Assembly: GCA_910578975.1 (NCBI GenBank)
Contig: CAJTRZ010000004.1
Span: forward strand, 134,430-198,429
Length of the DNA stretch: 64,000 nucleotides
From: an uncultured Eubacterium sp.
Lineage (GTDB): Bacteria > Bacillota > Clostridia > Lachnospirales > Lachnospiraceae
Reading direction: 5' to 3'
Shown: in pieces, positions 32,690 to 42,349 of the stretch
Position numbering within the stretch: the stretch's first letter is position 1
How the letters are laid out: each line of letters starts with the position of its first letter
The notes under the pieces: model-generated
The model's database searches: none
Seen by the model: only the letters and a program-made list of their open reading frames with translations
What the model was told of the DNA's origin: nothing
Position numbers and translations under genes: made by a program

Positions 32690-33676
32690 ATGACAATAGA
32701 AGAATTAAAGAATATGCCAAAAATAGAACTGCATTGTCATTTGGACGGTTCTCTTAGTAGGGAGTTTATAGAAAGAAGACTGGCAAGAAATGTGTCGGAA
32801 AAGGAGTTAAGTGTATCAGATGACTGTTCCAGTTTAATAGAATATTTAGAAAAGTTTGATTTGCCATTAGAATGCTTACAAAATGAAGAGGGGCTGACAG
32901 AGGCAGGATATGATGTGTTAAAAACAATGAGCAAAGAGAATGTAATTTATGCAGAAATCCGATTTGCCCCATTGCTCTCGATTACAGAAGAAATGGATAC
33001 CCAAAAGGTAATTTGCGCATTGTTAAAGGGTCTAGAAAAAGGAAAGAAAGATTTTGGAGTAGAATATAATGTAATCGTTTGTGCTATGAGACATTATAGT
33101 ATGGAGCAGAATTATGAAATGATAAAAATTGCGAGTGAATTTTTAGGAAAAGGTGTATGTGCAACAGATTTGGCTGGAGCAGAGGCGCAGTACCCTATGA
33201 CCGAATTTACGGAATTATTTCATAAGGTCAAAGAACTGGGGATGCCATTTACAATACATGCAGGAGAGTGTGGAAATCCACAGAATATCGAGGATGCATT
33301 GGAAGCCGGGGCAGTTCGGATTGGTCACGGTATTGCAATGAAAGGAAAACAGGATATACAGGAGATTGTAAAAAATTATCATATAGGAATTGAAATGTGT
33401 CCTATCAGCAATTTGCAGACAAAAGCAGTGAGGGGTGTAAAAGATTACCCTATCAGGGAGTTTTTAGATGCAGGATTATTGGTTACCATTAATACGGATA
33501 ACCGTACAGTCAGCAATACATCTATGACAAAAGAACTTGGGTTTGTACAGGAAGCGTATGGAATCAGTGATGAGGAGATACACTTGATGATGGAAAATGC
33601 AGTAGAGGTATCTTTTGCATGTGATGAGGTCAAAGAAAGATTGAGAGTGGAAGTTCAAAAAGAGGTAGCGAAATGA
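32690..33676 (+). CDS. add: Adenosine deaminase
   Basis: A 328-residue zinc-dependent purine nucleoside deaminase converting adenosine to inosine. Metal ligands and catalytic residues are in 'MPKIELHCHLDGS' (HxH), 'FTIHAGECGNPQNI' (HAGE), 'VRIGHGIAM' and 'LVTINTDNRTVSNTSMTKEL'; where the metazoan enzymes have a DD pair this has DN, as seen in many Firmicutes. A longer frame begins at ATG 32618, but ATG 32690 has AAGGAGGAG upstream and gives the family start. The stop overlaps the start of deoB (ATGA), implying coupled translation. Confidence 0.92.
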   Translation: MTIEELKNMPKIELHCHLDGSLSREFIERRLARNVSEKELSVSDDCSSLIEYLEKFDLPLECLQNEEGLTEAGYDVLKTMSKENVIYAEIRFAPLLSITEEMDTQKVICALLKGLEKGKKDFGVEYNVIVCAMRHYSMEQNYEMIKIASEFLGKGVCATDLAGAEAQYPMTEFTELFHKVKELGMPFTIHAGECGNPQNIEDALEAGAVRIGHGIAMKGKQDIQEIVKNYHIGIEMCPISNLQTKAVRGVKDYPIREFLDAGLLVTINTDNRTVSNTSMTKELGFVQEAYGISDEEIHLMMENAVEVSFACDEVKERLRVEVQKEVAK

Positions 33677-34863
33677 AAGAACATGAGAGAATATTTGTGA
33701 TTGTATTGGATTCACTTGGTATAGGAAGTCTGCCGGATGCAGAAAAGTTTGGAGATGAAGGTGCAGATACTTTTGGTCATATTTTGGATACAATGGGTAA
33801 ATTGCAGATTCCTAATTTGCAAAAGTTGGGAATGTTGAATCTCCATTCAGCAGGAGAAATGAAAGGTGTGGAAAAACCTTTAGGAAGATATATGAAATTG
33901 GCGGAAGTAAGTAATGGAAAGGATACGATGACCGGTCACTGGGAGATGATGGGAATAGAGACAAAGACGCCATTTAAGACTTTTGCAGAGAATGGTTTTC
34001 CACCTGAATTAATTGCCGAATTGGAAAAGCGATGTGGAAAGCGTGTGATTGGAAATAAAACTGCGAGTGGGACGGACATTATTGAAGAACTTGGAGAGGA
34101 AGAGATAGCCACAGGGGCTATGATTGTGTACACTTCAGTGGACTCTGTAATGCAGATATGTGGAAATGAAGAAACGTTTGATTTGGATAATTTGTACCGT
34201 TGTTGTGAAATTGCCAGAGAAATTACGTTAAAAGAAGATTGGAAAGTGGGGCGTGTCATTGCCAGACCTTATGTAGGAAAACGAAAAGGAGAGTTTGAAC
34301 GGACGAGTAACCGCCATGATTATGCCTTGAAGCCAACCAATAAAACAGTGTTAAATGCATTAAAGGAGAATGGTTTGGATGTAATTGGTGTTGGTAAAAT
34401 CAACGATATCTTTTGTGGAGAGGGTATTACAGAGAGTTATCGTTCTAAAAGCTCTGTTCATGGAATGGAGCAGACGATAGAAATATGTGGAAAAGATTTT
34501 CGAGGGCTGTGTTTTGTGAATCTTGTGGATTTTGATGCAATGTGGGGACATCGAAGAGATCCGATAGGCTATGGAAGGGAAATTGAGAAGTTTGATGTGA
34601 ATTTAGGTATTTTAATGGAAAAGATGAGAGAAGATGATTTGCTGATTATCACAGCAGACCACGGAAATGACCCTACTTACAAAGGTACAGATCATACAAG
34701 AGAATATGTACCTTTTATTGCTTATTCTAAAAGAATGGAAATGGGGAAAGCCTTGGGAGACGAGCAGACATTTGCAGTAATTGGTGCTACGGTAGCTGAA
34801 AATTTTGGTGTGAAAATGCCAGAGGGAACAATCGGAAATTCAGTGCTGGAGAAATTGGGGTAA
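33673..34863 (+). CDS. deoB: Phosphopentomutase
   Basis: A 396-residue enzyme of the alkaline phosphatase-like superfamily that interconverts ribose (or deoxyribose) 1-phosphate and 5-phosphate. It opens 'ERIFVIVLDSLGIGSLPDAE' with a metal-binding Asp, carries 'SNGKDTMTGHWEMMGIET' with the phosphothreonine-type catalytic segment, 'NKTASGTDIIEELGEE', and late 'IITADHGNDPTYKGTDHTRE' with the two-metal ligands. Length is normal. It overlaps add by four bases and feeds pentose phosphates from the phosphorylase into central metabolism. Confidence 0.95.
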   Translation: MKEHERIFVIVLDSLGIGSLPDAEKFGDEGADTFGHILDTMGKLQIPNLQKLGMLNLHSAGEMKGVEKPLGRYMKLAEVSNGKDTMTGHWEMMGIETKTPFKTFAENGFPPELIAELEKRCGKRVIGNKTASGTDIIEELGEEEIATGAMIVYTSVDSVMQICGNEETFDLDNLYRCCEIAREITLKEDWKVGRVIARPYVGKRKGEFERTSNRHDYALKPTNKTVLNALKENGLDVIGVGKINDIFCGEGITESYRSKSSVHGMEQTIEICGKDFRGLCFVNLVDFDAMWGHRRDPIGYGREIEKFDVNLGILMEKMREDDLLIITADHGNDPTYKGTDHTREYVPFIAYSKRMEMGKALGDEQTFAVIGATVAENFGVKMPEGTIGNSVLEKLG

Positions 34864-34947
34864 AGCCATAATTTTATAGGAAAAATATTTGGATTGGTGT
34901 AGGAAAGAGAAAATAGATATTTTGATAGGAACATTAGGAGGAAAAGA

Positions 34948-36156
34948 ATGACACTCATTTATCATAAGTTAAGCGATGAATTACAGAAACAGATTATAGA
35001 AGATAAAAGGAATGGTTATCAGAACCCATATCGTTGTAATGATGAGGATATAATCAGACGTGACAGGAATCATGATGTTCCTAATCTTTGGCGTCCCGCA
35101 TTTGTCAGGGATATTGAGAAGATTATGCATCTTCCTTATTATAATCGGTATGCAGATAAGACACAGGTTTTTTCTTTTTACAACAATGATGACATTACAA
35201 GAAGAGCTTTACATGTACAGTTGGTTTCGAGAATTGCGAGGAATATAGGTTCGGTGTTAGGGCTGAATCTCGATTTAATTGAGGCGATTGCTTTGGGACA
35301 TGATATTGGGCATACACCATTTGGACATGCAGGGGAACGCTTTCTAGATGAACTTTTGGAAAATGAAACAGGGCGAAGGTTTAATCATAATGTGCAGAGC
35401 GCAAGGGTGTTGGATAAACTGTTTGCTAGAAATGTCAGTCTTCAGGTTTTAGATGGCGTATTGTGTCATAATGGTGAGTTTGAGCAGCAGGAATATCGAC
35501 CTCAATGGGATAAGACATTTAACATACATGATGAGGAAATAGAGAATTGTAATGTAAAAGGTGGAAAAGCAATCAAAGAATTAATACCAATGACGCTAGA
35601 GGGATGTGTTGTCAGAATCTGTGATATGATTGCATACATTGGAAAGGACAGGCAGGATGCAATCACTGCCAAAATGATAGATAAGGATTATAAATTTAGC
35701 AGTGAAATTATCGGAGCGGCAAATGCATCTATTATTAATAATCTGACAGTGGATATTATAGAAAATAGTTATGGTAAGGATTACATATTGTTGAGTAAGG
35801 AAGCTTATGCGGATTTGAAAACAGCTAAGGATGAAAATTATAAGGTTATTTATAAAAATGATGAGATTAATTCTAAATACGAAGATATTATAAAGCCAAT
35901 GTTTAAGGATGTATATTATGCACTGCTTGAGCAGTTGAAGAATAAGGACGAGTCGTCTGTTATTTTTAAGCATCATATGAATTTTATTAGAAATACTTTG
36001 AAATATTACAAGGATATTGATTATTGCAAAGAAGAGCCAAATCAGATTGTGGTGGATTATATTGCTAGTATGACGGATGATTATTTTGTGGAATTACATA
36101 AAAAATTGTTTCCGGAAAGTAAGTATGATATAGAGTATATTTCGTATTTTGAGTAG
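34948..36156 (+). CDS. dgt: dGTPase-like HD-domain triphosphohydrolase
   Basis: A 402-residue HD-superfamily protein of the deoxyguanosinetriphosphate triphosphohydrolase family. The metal site is in 'ALGHDIGHTPFGHAGERFLD' (HD motif, about 114-133), with an upstream His in the 'DDITRRALHVQLVSRIARNI' helix, 'RRFNHNVQSARVLDKL' and a later 'VVRICDMIAYIGKDRQDAI' Asp. Family members release triphosphate from dNTPs and control dNTP pools; exact nucleotide preference is not readable. AGGAGGAAAAGA precedes ATG 34948. Position at the end of a nucleoside salvage run fits. Confidence 0.85.
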   Translation: MTLIYHKLSDELQKQIIEDKRNGYQNPYRCNDEDIIRRDRNHDVPNLWRPAFVRDIEKIMHLPYYNRYADKTQVFSFYNNDDITRRALHVQLVSRIARNIGSVLGLNLDLIEAIALGHDIGHTPFGHAGERFLDELLENETGRRFNHNVQSARVLDKLFARNVSLQVLDGVLCHNGEFEQQEYRPQWDKTFNIHDEEIENCNVKGGKAIKELIPMTLEGCVVRICDMIAYIGKDRQDAITAKMIDKDYKFSSEIIGAANASIINNLTVDIIENSYGKDYILLSKEAYADLKTAKDENYKVIYKNDEINSKYEDIIKPMFKDVYYALLEQLKNKDESSVIFKHHMNFIRNTLKYYKDIDYCKEEPNQIVVDYIASMTDDYFVELHKKLFPESKYDIEYISYFE

Positions 36157-36718
36157 GGAATTTAAGGAACTATTATAAATGATTTGAAATTAAAATTATT
36201 GAAGTGGCAAAAGAAATAATTAAATATTGCAGGAGAGTATGCATATATGTATTATCTAGGATTATGAATAGGACAGATAATAAATAAAGTGAGGTTGTGT
36301 AGTACATTTGGTTGTAGCCCACAAGGTCGAATACGAAAATTAAATAAATGTACTGGTTATTGTTTCAGATTATACAAGAGGTGTAATCACGATAAGTGGA
36401 TAGGAGGAGTACTGTATTTTTTTATAGATATGGGAAAATAGGAATATTAATTCCTTTTTGTGATAGAGGCGAGTGGTGATTTGTATTGTAAATGTTGCAC
36501 ACGAATGATATGATATTTAAAAAAGGATTTGGAAATGAATAAAATAACATCTATTAATGTTAGGTAAGTCAAGAAGAATAAAACAAATTAAAATAGTCTA
36601 CAAGGCTTGAGGCGTATGTATTATATAGTGAGTTTATAAGAAGAACAGCATTAAAAGAAGTATAAAAAGTACTTAAAGAAAATGATAATAATGATTATGC
36701 AAAGGAGAACTAATTGCT
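36157..36718. other. Gene-free stretch before the restriction-modification genes
   Basis: No supported gene. A short frame just before the methyltransferase gene, 'KVLKENDNNDYAKEN', ending at about 36713, looks like the tail of a lost small gene. A GTACATTT/AAATGTAC pair occurs near 36304-36353. The region is AT-rich with many stops in all frames. Confidence 0.45.
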
Positions 36719-39598
36719 ATGGAGATAAAAGACATTCTTAAACCGGACGAATACGCTGGATTAACCCAGTTTAATGAGGATGACAAAGAATGGATTAATG
36801 GTCGAATTCAAAAAAGAAGAAACGGTGAGCCAGGGGTTGAATGTGTTGTTAGAGGAAGAAATAGTGATGGAGACTATTTCAAATTGACTCCAGAAGAAAT
36901 AGTACGTCAGTATTATGCCTATAAACTTATTACAGAATATGGATATCACAAAGAGCAGATTTCATTTGAGGAACCAGTGCTTTTTGCAGGAAGACAAACA
37001 ATAAATGATAAACGTATTGATATTACTGTGTTTGATGAAGAGCATAAGCATATTATTATGATTATTGAAGTAAAAAGACCTGAAATTAACGATTATAAAA
37101 AAACGTGGGAAGGAGAATCTACAACTCCATTTCAACAAATGCAATCATATTGTAATCAAAAACATCCTAAAGTAGGTGTGCTTGTTAATGGTACAAATTT
37201 ACCTGAGTTTTATGATGCACCAGATTATGAAAATCAACTTATTCTAGATAGATTTCCACAAGCAAATGAAGATATTCAAGAGTGGAAAGAACAAAGGAGA
37301 TTTACGTTAAAACAGTTGATGCAATCGGATAGATTGCAAACAGAAACCTTGAAAGAGATTATTTTAGAGGTAGAACAACGCTTTGGTGCTAATGATTCAA
37401 GTGATAAAGCTTTTGAAGAAATTTTTAAGTTGATATTTACTAAATTATATGATGAAAAAATGTCTAGTGGTGATGCTGATGATATTGCAAGCGATATTAG
37501 TAGACATCATATGCAATTAAAAGATATTGACGATTCGGCATTTAGAGTAATGGAATTTAGAGCATCTGAAAATGATTCATTAGATGAGGTATATAGTCGT
37601 ATTAATAGTTTGTATTTGCGTGCACAAAACCAATGGCAAGGGGTATTTCCAGCTAATTCTAGGTTGAATATGCAGAAGGCTACTGTAAAGTCATGTGTCA
37701 AGGAATTACAAAATGTAAAACTATTTAATTCCAATCTAGAAGTTGTAGATGATGCCTTTGAGCATTTGGTTAATCAAAATCAAAAAGAGGGAATGGGACA
37801 ATATTTTACACCAAGATATGTTATAGACATGTGTGTAAAAATGCTTAATCCGAAGCCACACGAGAAGATGATAGATACAGCTGCGGGTAGTTGTGGTTTT
37901 CCGATGCATACTATTTTTCATGTTTGGAAACAGATTAATCCAGAAGCATACAACTTATTTACTACGACAAGACGCAAACCTGAAGAAACAGAATATGTTA
38001 AGAATAATGTTTTTGGAATCGATTTTAGTGAAAAAAGTGTCCGAGTAGGAAGAATGTTAAATATTATAGCTGGTGATGGTCATACAAATGTTATTGAATT
38101 AAACTCACTTGACTTTAAGAATTGGGATTCTGACTATGTGGCTCGACCTGAATGGCAAGCTAAGTATGGTGAAGGTTTTAGAAAATTAGTATCGTTAAGT
38201 GCCGATGGATTATCTCATAGTGCTACAAAAAAATATAAGGGATTTAATTTTGATATTTTAATGGCAAATCCGCCTTTTGCTGGAGATTTAGATAATAGGG
38301 AACAAATTGAACAATATAATCTTGGACATAAAGGTGGGGTTTTAAAAGAAAAACTACAAAATAAAGTTGGTAGAGATATATTATTTATTGAAAGAAATTT
38401 GAATTTTTTAAAACCAGGTGGAAGGATGGCAGTTGTTTTACCACAGGGACGCTTTAATAATTCTACAGATAAGTATATACGAGAGTATATTATGGAAAGG
38501 TGTAGATTATTAGCTGTTGTTGGATTACATGGTAATGTATTTAAACCACATACAGGAACAAAGACAAGTGTTCTTTTAGTTCAAAAATGGACAGATGAAA
38601 ATTGTGGATATCCAAATATTTGTCCTAAACCTACTGCTGATGAAAATGGGGAAATAGATTATCCAGTGTTTTTTGCAACTATGCAGGAGCCGAGTAAAGA
38701 TAATTCGGGTGAAAAAATATATGTGACAGAGACTTATGTTACATGGACATCGTATAAGTATATGACCATTAAAACAATTACTCGTAAATTTGATAATACA
38801 GTGATTGAAGAAAATGAATTTAATAGGATATCTGATAGAGGAAATTATGAGAAAATCCAGAAAGAAATTCTTTATATTCGAAAGTCGGATGGAACAATTG
38901 CGTCTGAAGAAGAGTATAATCAGAAGAAGTCTGATTTTAAGAAAAAAACAGTATTTGATTATAGACGTATAAGTGATGGCGTAATAGTATGCGAAGCTGA
39001 TTTTAAAGAACTGACTAAGAAGTCAAATTATAAGATTAAGGTTGAGACTATAGTATTACCAGAAGAGCATAAAGCAGAAGATGGTTCAACAAGATTCATT
39101 AAGGAGCTATTTATCGAAGAAAATGGTTCATTAGATGATCATAAAAAATGGATTCAGGAGAATAGCATATTTGTGCTAAAAGATAATGTATCAGAGGAAA
39201 TGGAAGCGTGCATATCAATAGATGAATGGCTTGATTTAGAAGAAAATATACAGTGTTTATATAAAAAGGAGCTAGTATTAGGAGAAAATAATAATTCGAT
39301 TATTTCAAATGATACTTATATGGGCTTAACAGCTGATGCACAAAAATTTTATATTATAGCAGAAGAGATAAAGGAAAAAGTTGAGCGTGTAAAAGATACT
39401 CATGGTCACATTTTTGTGCAACATGATTTATTTAATCATGATCCGGCTCTTAAAAATTTAAATGCAAAGAACATATATTGTCAGAACGGAATCGCAGAAG
39501 CCTTTGCGAAGTTTGCTTATGATAATAAATTAAGTTTTGCACCAACAAGTAAAGAGTTAGAACGTATTATGCATCCAGAGAATGAAATTCCTTTTTAG
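36719..39598 (+). CDS. Fused restriction nuclease and N6-adenine DNA methyltransferase
   Basis: A 959-residue enzyme. Residues 60-125 resemble the type I HsdR N-terminal nuclease domain: 'EEPVLFAGRQTINDKRIDIT' leads into 'HIIMIIEVKRPEI', giving the D-(x)n-ExK active site near 99-120. Residues 340-650 are an HsdM-like methyltransferase: 'EGMGQYFTPRYVIDMCVKML', motif I 'DTAAGSCGFPMHTI' (about 384) and motif IV 'LMANPPFAGDLD' (about 516). The last 300 residues are a helical region. No helicase motif is present, so this is not a type I HsdR; with the separate specificity gene behind it the pair resembles type IIB/IIG (BcgI-like) systems. AAAGGAG precedes ATG 36719. Confidence 0.85.
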   Translation: MEIKDILKPDEYAGLTQFNEDDKEWINGRIQKRRNGEPGVECVVRGRNSDGDYFKLTPEEIVRQYYAYKLITEYGYHKEQISFEEPVLFAGRQTINDKRIDITVFDEEHKHIIMIIEVKRPEINDYKKTWEGESTTPFQQMQSYCNQKHPKVGVLVNGTNLPEFYDAPDYENQLILDRFPQANEDIQEWKEQRRFTLKQLMQSDRLQTETLKEIILEVEQRFGANDSSDKAFEEIFKLIFTKLYDEKMSSGDADDIASDISRHHMQLKDIDDSAFRVMEFRASENDSLDEVYSRINSLYLRAQNQWQGVFPANSRLNMQKATVKSCVKELQNVKLFNSNLEVVDDAFEHLVNQNQKEGMGQYFTPRYVIDMCVKMLNPKPHEKMIDTAAGSCGFPMHTIFHVWKQINPEAYNLFTTTRRKPEETEYVKNNVFGIDFSEKSVRVGRMLNIIAGDGHTNVIELNSLDFKNWDSDYVARPEWQAKYGEGFRKLVSLSADGLSHSATKKYKGFNFDILMANPPFAGDLDNREQIEQYNLGHKGGVLKEKLQNKVGRDILFIERNLNFLKPGGRMAVVLPQGRFNNSTDKYIREYIMERCRLLAVVGLHGNVFKPHTGTKTSVLLVQKWTDENCGYPNICPKPTADENGEIDYPVFFATMQEPSKDNSGEKIYVTETYVTWTSYKYMTIKTITRKFDNTVIEENEFNRISDRGNYEKIQKEILYIRKSDGTIASEEEYNQKKSDFKKKTVFDYRRISDGVIVCEADFKELTKKSNYKIKVETIVLPEEHKAEDGSTRFIKELFIEENGSLDDHKKWIQENSIFVLKDNVSEEMEACISIDEWLDLEENIQCLYKKELVLGENNNSIISNDTYMGLTADAQKFYIIAEEIKEKVERVKDTHGHIFVQHDLFNHDPALKNLNAKNIYCQNGIAEAFAKFAYDNKLSFAPTSKELERIMHPENEIPF

Positions 39599-39630
39599 TA
39601 AGCCTCTCCAGTGAAGATGTATATAATGAA

Positions 39631-41037
39631 TTGTTGGAGAGGCTAGAAATAAGTATAATACGTTATGCAGAATTAAAGGAAAATGAAGAATTTAGAATTG
39701 ATGATGCATACTATGATAAGAAATACATAAATATTTATGACAAATTGATTGGCGCAGATAAGCTTGAAAAAATAGTAGAAATGCATGACGTTAGTTCTAA
39801 TGGAAGTTTCGCATTTGTACAGTCAACATTAAATGAAAAGGGAGAAAGAATAGTACCATATATTCGTTCAGGCAACGTAGGTGATTTTTTTATTGATTCA
39901 GATTCTTTAGTAAAGATTACTTCAAAAGCTCATGAAATATTGAAACTATCGCATACAAAACTGTATGATGTAATGATGGCACGAAAAGGTAAAATCGGAG
40001 GAGCATCAATAATAACTGAAAAAGAGGTTGATTATAATTGCAATGAGAATGTAATTAAGTTGACAATGCTTGATAATACTATAAATCCTTTTTATTTTGT
40101 TACCTTTTTTAATTCAATGTATGGTATTAAGCAAGTTGAACGATTAGCTACTGGGAATGTCCAACCGTGGCTTAGTATATATCAGATTAGAAAATTATTA
40201 TTTTTGCCATTATCGAAACAGTTTCAAGATGAAATAGAAAAAATTGTACGTAAGGCTTATTTGAAATTTGATGAGTATAAGCAAAAATATGCTAAAGCGG
40301 AAAATATTCTTTTAGAAAGTCTGGGAATGAAGGACTGGACTCCGGTTAGAGATACAATGTCAATCAGGTCATTAAGAGAGGTAATAAAAAAAGCAAGAAT
40401 TGATGCAGAGTATTATCAGCCGAAGTATGATGAATTGATTGATAAATTAAGTGAACATAATTGCAAAGCATTAGGAGAAATTGCACCGCCAAAGAAGTCA
40501 ATTGAACCTGGAAGTGACGCATATCAGGAATTCGGAATACCGTTTTACAGAGTTTCAAATATATCAAAAGAAGGAATAACTGATACTGATATATTTTTAG
40601 ACGAAGAGAAATATTATACTGAGGAGTTGGCATTAAAGAAAGATACTATATTGTTTTCCAAAGATGGTAGTATTGGTATAGCATATAAGATTGAGAAAGA
40701 TATGAAAGCAATAACTTCTGGAGCATTATTACATTTGGAAATTATTGATGAAACAGTTCTGCCCGATTATTTGGCGCTTGTTTTGAATTCAATAGTGGTT
40801 AAGAAACAGGCTGAAAGAGATGCTGGGGGATCAGTTATTCAACATTGGAAAACTGATGAAATTGCTCAAGTAGTTATACCTATATTGGACATGGATTTAC
40901 AGAAGATCATTGTTGAACTGTTACAAGAAAGTTTTGCATTGAAAAACAAGAGTCAAAAATTATTATCGAAAGCAAAACAAGCAGTAGAAATTGCGATTGA
41001 ACAGAGTGAGAAAGAAGCACTAAAATTATTAAAATAA
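39631..41037 (+). CDS. Restriction-modification specificity (S) subunit
   Basis: A 468-residue type I-like specificity protein with two target-recognition halves. Half one (about 15-225) has 'SNGSFAFVQSTLNEKGERIV', 'PYIRSGNVGDFF', 'MARKGKIGGASI' and 'ATGNVQPWLSIYQIRKLLF'; half two (about 270-460) has 'YQEFGIPFYRVSNISKEG', 'ILFSKDGSIGIAY' and 'AGGSVIQHWKTDEIAQVVIP', each followed by a helical spacer. It would direct the upstream enzyme to a bipartite site. There is no ATG: the frame can only start at TTG 39631 with a poor ribosome site, or be read by a -1 shift from the methyltransferase gene, whose stop follows a T5 run. Confidence 0.85.
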   Translation: MLERLEISIIRYAELKENEEFRIDDAYYDKKYINIYDKLIGADKLEKIVEMHDVSSNGSFAFVQSTLNEKGERIVPYIRSGNVGDFFIDSDSLVKITSKAHEILKLSHTKLYDVMMARKGKIGGASIITEKEVDYNCNENVIKLTMLDNTINPFYFVTFFNSMYGIKQVERLATGNVQPWLSIYQIRKLLFLPLSKQFQDEIEKIVRKAYLKFDEYKQKYAKAENILLESLGMKDWTPVRDTMSIRSLREVIKKARIDAEYYQPKYDELIDKLSEHNCKALGEIAPPKKSIEPGSDAYQEFGIPFYRVSNISKEGITDTDIFLDEEKYYTEELALKKDTILFSKDGSIGIAYKIEKDMKAITSGALLHLEIIDETVLPDYLALVLNSIVVKKQAERDAGGSVIQHWKTDEIAQVVIPILDMDLQKIIVELLQESFALKNKSQKLLSKAKQAVEIAIEQSEKEALKLLK

Positions 41038-41640
41038 TAGAAGGGGAAATCAATTGATGCAACATTTCACCGTGAAGAAAGTTTTCCCCATGTATGCGTA
41101 TTTTTGCCAAATTGCAGAGGAGATTATTTTGCTAGCAGGTGGTTTATAATTGGGGGATAAAAGGCTTTTTCGATGGATACTTCGCATGCACTGGTTTGAT
41201 TCTGACTGAAATTTGTTCAAAAGTATTGAGAATTAATTTGCAATATAGCGGTCAAGAATCCGTTTGAATTTTAGCTTGCAATGATCGTTGTAAGTGATGA
41301 CATAACAACAGAAGTTGTTACAAGAAGGTGACAAAGAGCATTCTTGGAGGTTATCAAAGCAGATAAGTGTTTTAATTGTTATTATGAAGGGATTTATATT
41401 TTTTCATAGAGAAATTCATATATTAGAATTTGTAGTATTGACCATATCATATATTGATTTGAAAAAAAGGAAATATCTGTATAACTCATTAACTACAACT
41501 GAAAAGAAGCATGGAATACATTATAGAAGCAATAAAAGCCCACAGTGATACAGGAATGGTTTCTATGAAGGAGGAAGTAAAAAAGGTTTTCATTATATCA
41601 TTGATAACAAAAAGGAATCAAAAATCAAAGGAGTTTATAT
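41038..41640. other. Gene-free stretch with small hairpins
   Basis: No supported gene. A GGGGAAA/TTTTCCCC pair encloses a TTTCAC/GTGAA hairpin at about 41043-41090, possibly the end of the restriction-modification transcript although no T-run follows. An AACAAC/GTTGTT hairpin lies near 41305-41320. Open frames at 41315-41548 and 41511-41879 lack ribosome sites and family features; the latter overlaps the phosphatase gene in another frame. Confidence 0.45.
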
Positions 41641-42096
41641 ATGATAAAAATACTATTCATCTGCCACGGCAACATCTGCCGTTCAACCATGGCTCAATAC
41701 GTCATGCAGCACATGGTAGAAAGCGCAGGCATCAGCGAACAATTTTATATAGATTCTGCAGCCACCAGTTACGAAGAAATCGGAAATGGTGTTCACCATG
41801 GTACACGACAAAAATTAAAGCAGGAGAGTATTTATTGTGGGGACCATCGCGCAAGACATATGGAATTATCGGATTATGATACTTTTGATTATATTATTGG
41901 AATGGACACTGCAAATATACGAAATCTAAACCGGTTTTATAATAACGACCCAGAGGGAAAAATATATAAACTACTACAGTTTGCAGGAGAGAGCGGAGAT
42001 ATTGCAGATCCATGGTATACAGGTAATTTCGATGCGACCTATGATGATGTAGTACGAGGTTGCCAGGGGCTGTTAAAACAAATAAATATAGAATAA
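41641..42096 (+). CDS. Low-molecular-weight protein-tyrosine phosphatase
   Basis: A 151-residue LMW-PTP. The P-loop 'FICHGNICRSTMAQYVM' (CX5R, with CHGNICRS) lies at about residues 6-22 and the general-acid loop is 'DIADPWYTGNFDATYDDV' near the C-terminus (DPW). 'IYCGDHRARHMELSDYDTFD' is the family mid-section. Such enzymes dephosphorylate tyrosine-phosphorylated proteins, often in polysaccharide regulation or stress; the substrate here is unknown. AAAGGAGTTTATAT precedes ATG 41641. It stands alone with its own terminator. The 5' part has noticeably higher GC than the surroundings. Confidence 0.92.
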   Translation: MIKILFICHGNICRSTMAQYVMQHMVESAGISEQFYIDSAATSYEEIGNGVHHGTRQKLKQESIYCGDHRARHMELSDYDTFDYIIGMDTANIRNLNRFYNNDPEGKIYKLLQFAGESGDIADPWYTGNFDATYDDVVRGCQGLLKQINIE

Positions 42097-42102
42097 GTTT
42101 TT

Positions 42103-42147
42103 TGACATATTTCGCAAAAAATATTTGCGTAATATGTCATTTTCTTT
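42103..42147 (+). terminator. Intrinsic terminator after the phosphatase gene
   Basis: TGACATATT (42103-42111) pairs with AATATGTCA (42131-42139), with an inner GCAAA/TTTGC stem, followed by TTTTCTTTT. Confidence 0.88.
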
Positions 42148-42233
42148 TACAATATAACTACAGGTATGAACGGAAGAATTAAATATGAACTTTTTAGATT
42201 TGTATTAAAAATGCAAATATCTTAATAAAAAGT

Positions 42234-42296
42234 GTAAAAGAGTGAAAAATAAAAAAGAAAGGACGAAATGCAAACACTACTATTTTCACTCTTTAC
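42234..42296 (+). promoter_or_regulatory. Inverted repeat in the leader of the NhaC-type antiporter gene
   Basis: GTAAAAGAGTGAAAA (42234-42248) pairs with TTTTCACTCTTTAC (42283-42296) with one bulged base. The loop includes GAAAGGACG and ATG 42268, the start of a short out-of-frame ORF that runs over the antiporter start. A leader ORF held in a hairpin loop could influence antiporter translation; no T-run follows, so it is not a terminator. Confidence 0.4.
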
Positions 42297-42349
42297 GTTT
42301 GCACCTTTTCATACAATACAGATTGGATTGAAAAGAAGTGGTAAAAATT

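Noticed and set aside
36719..39598. Type I HsdR with helicase
   Set aside because: Only the N-terminal nuclease domain is HsdR-like; no Walker or DEAD-box motif is visible, and methyltransferase motifs occupy the centre.
41511..41879. 122-codon frame ahead of and overlapping the tyrosine phosphatase
   Set aside because: It overlaps the phosphatase P-loop in another frame, and the phosphatase has the ribosome site and clear motifs.
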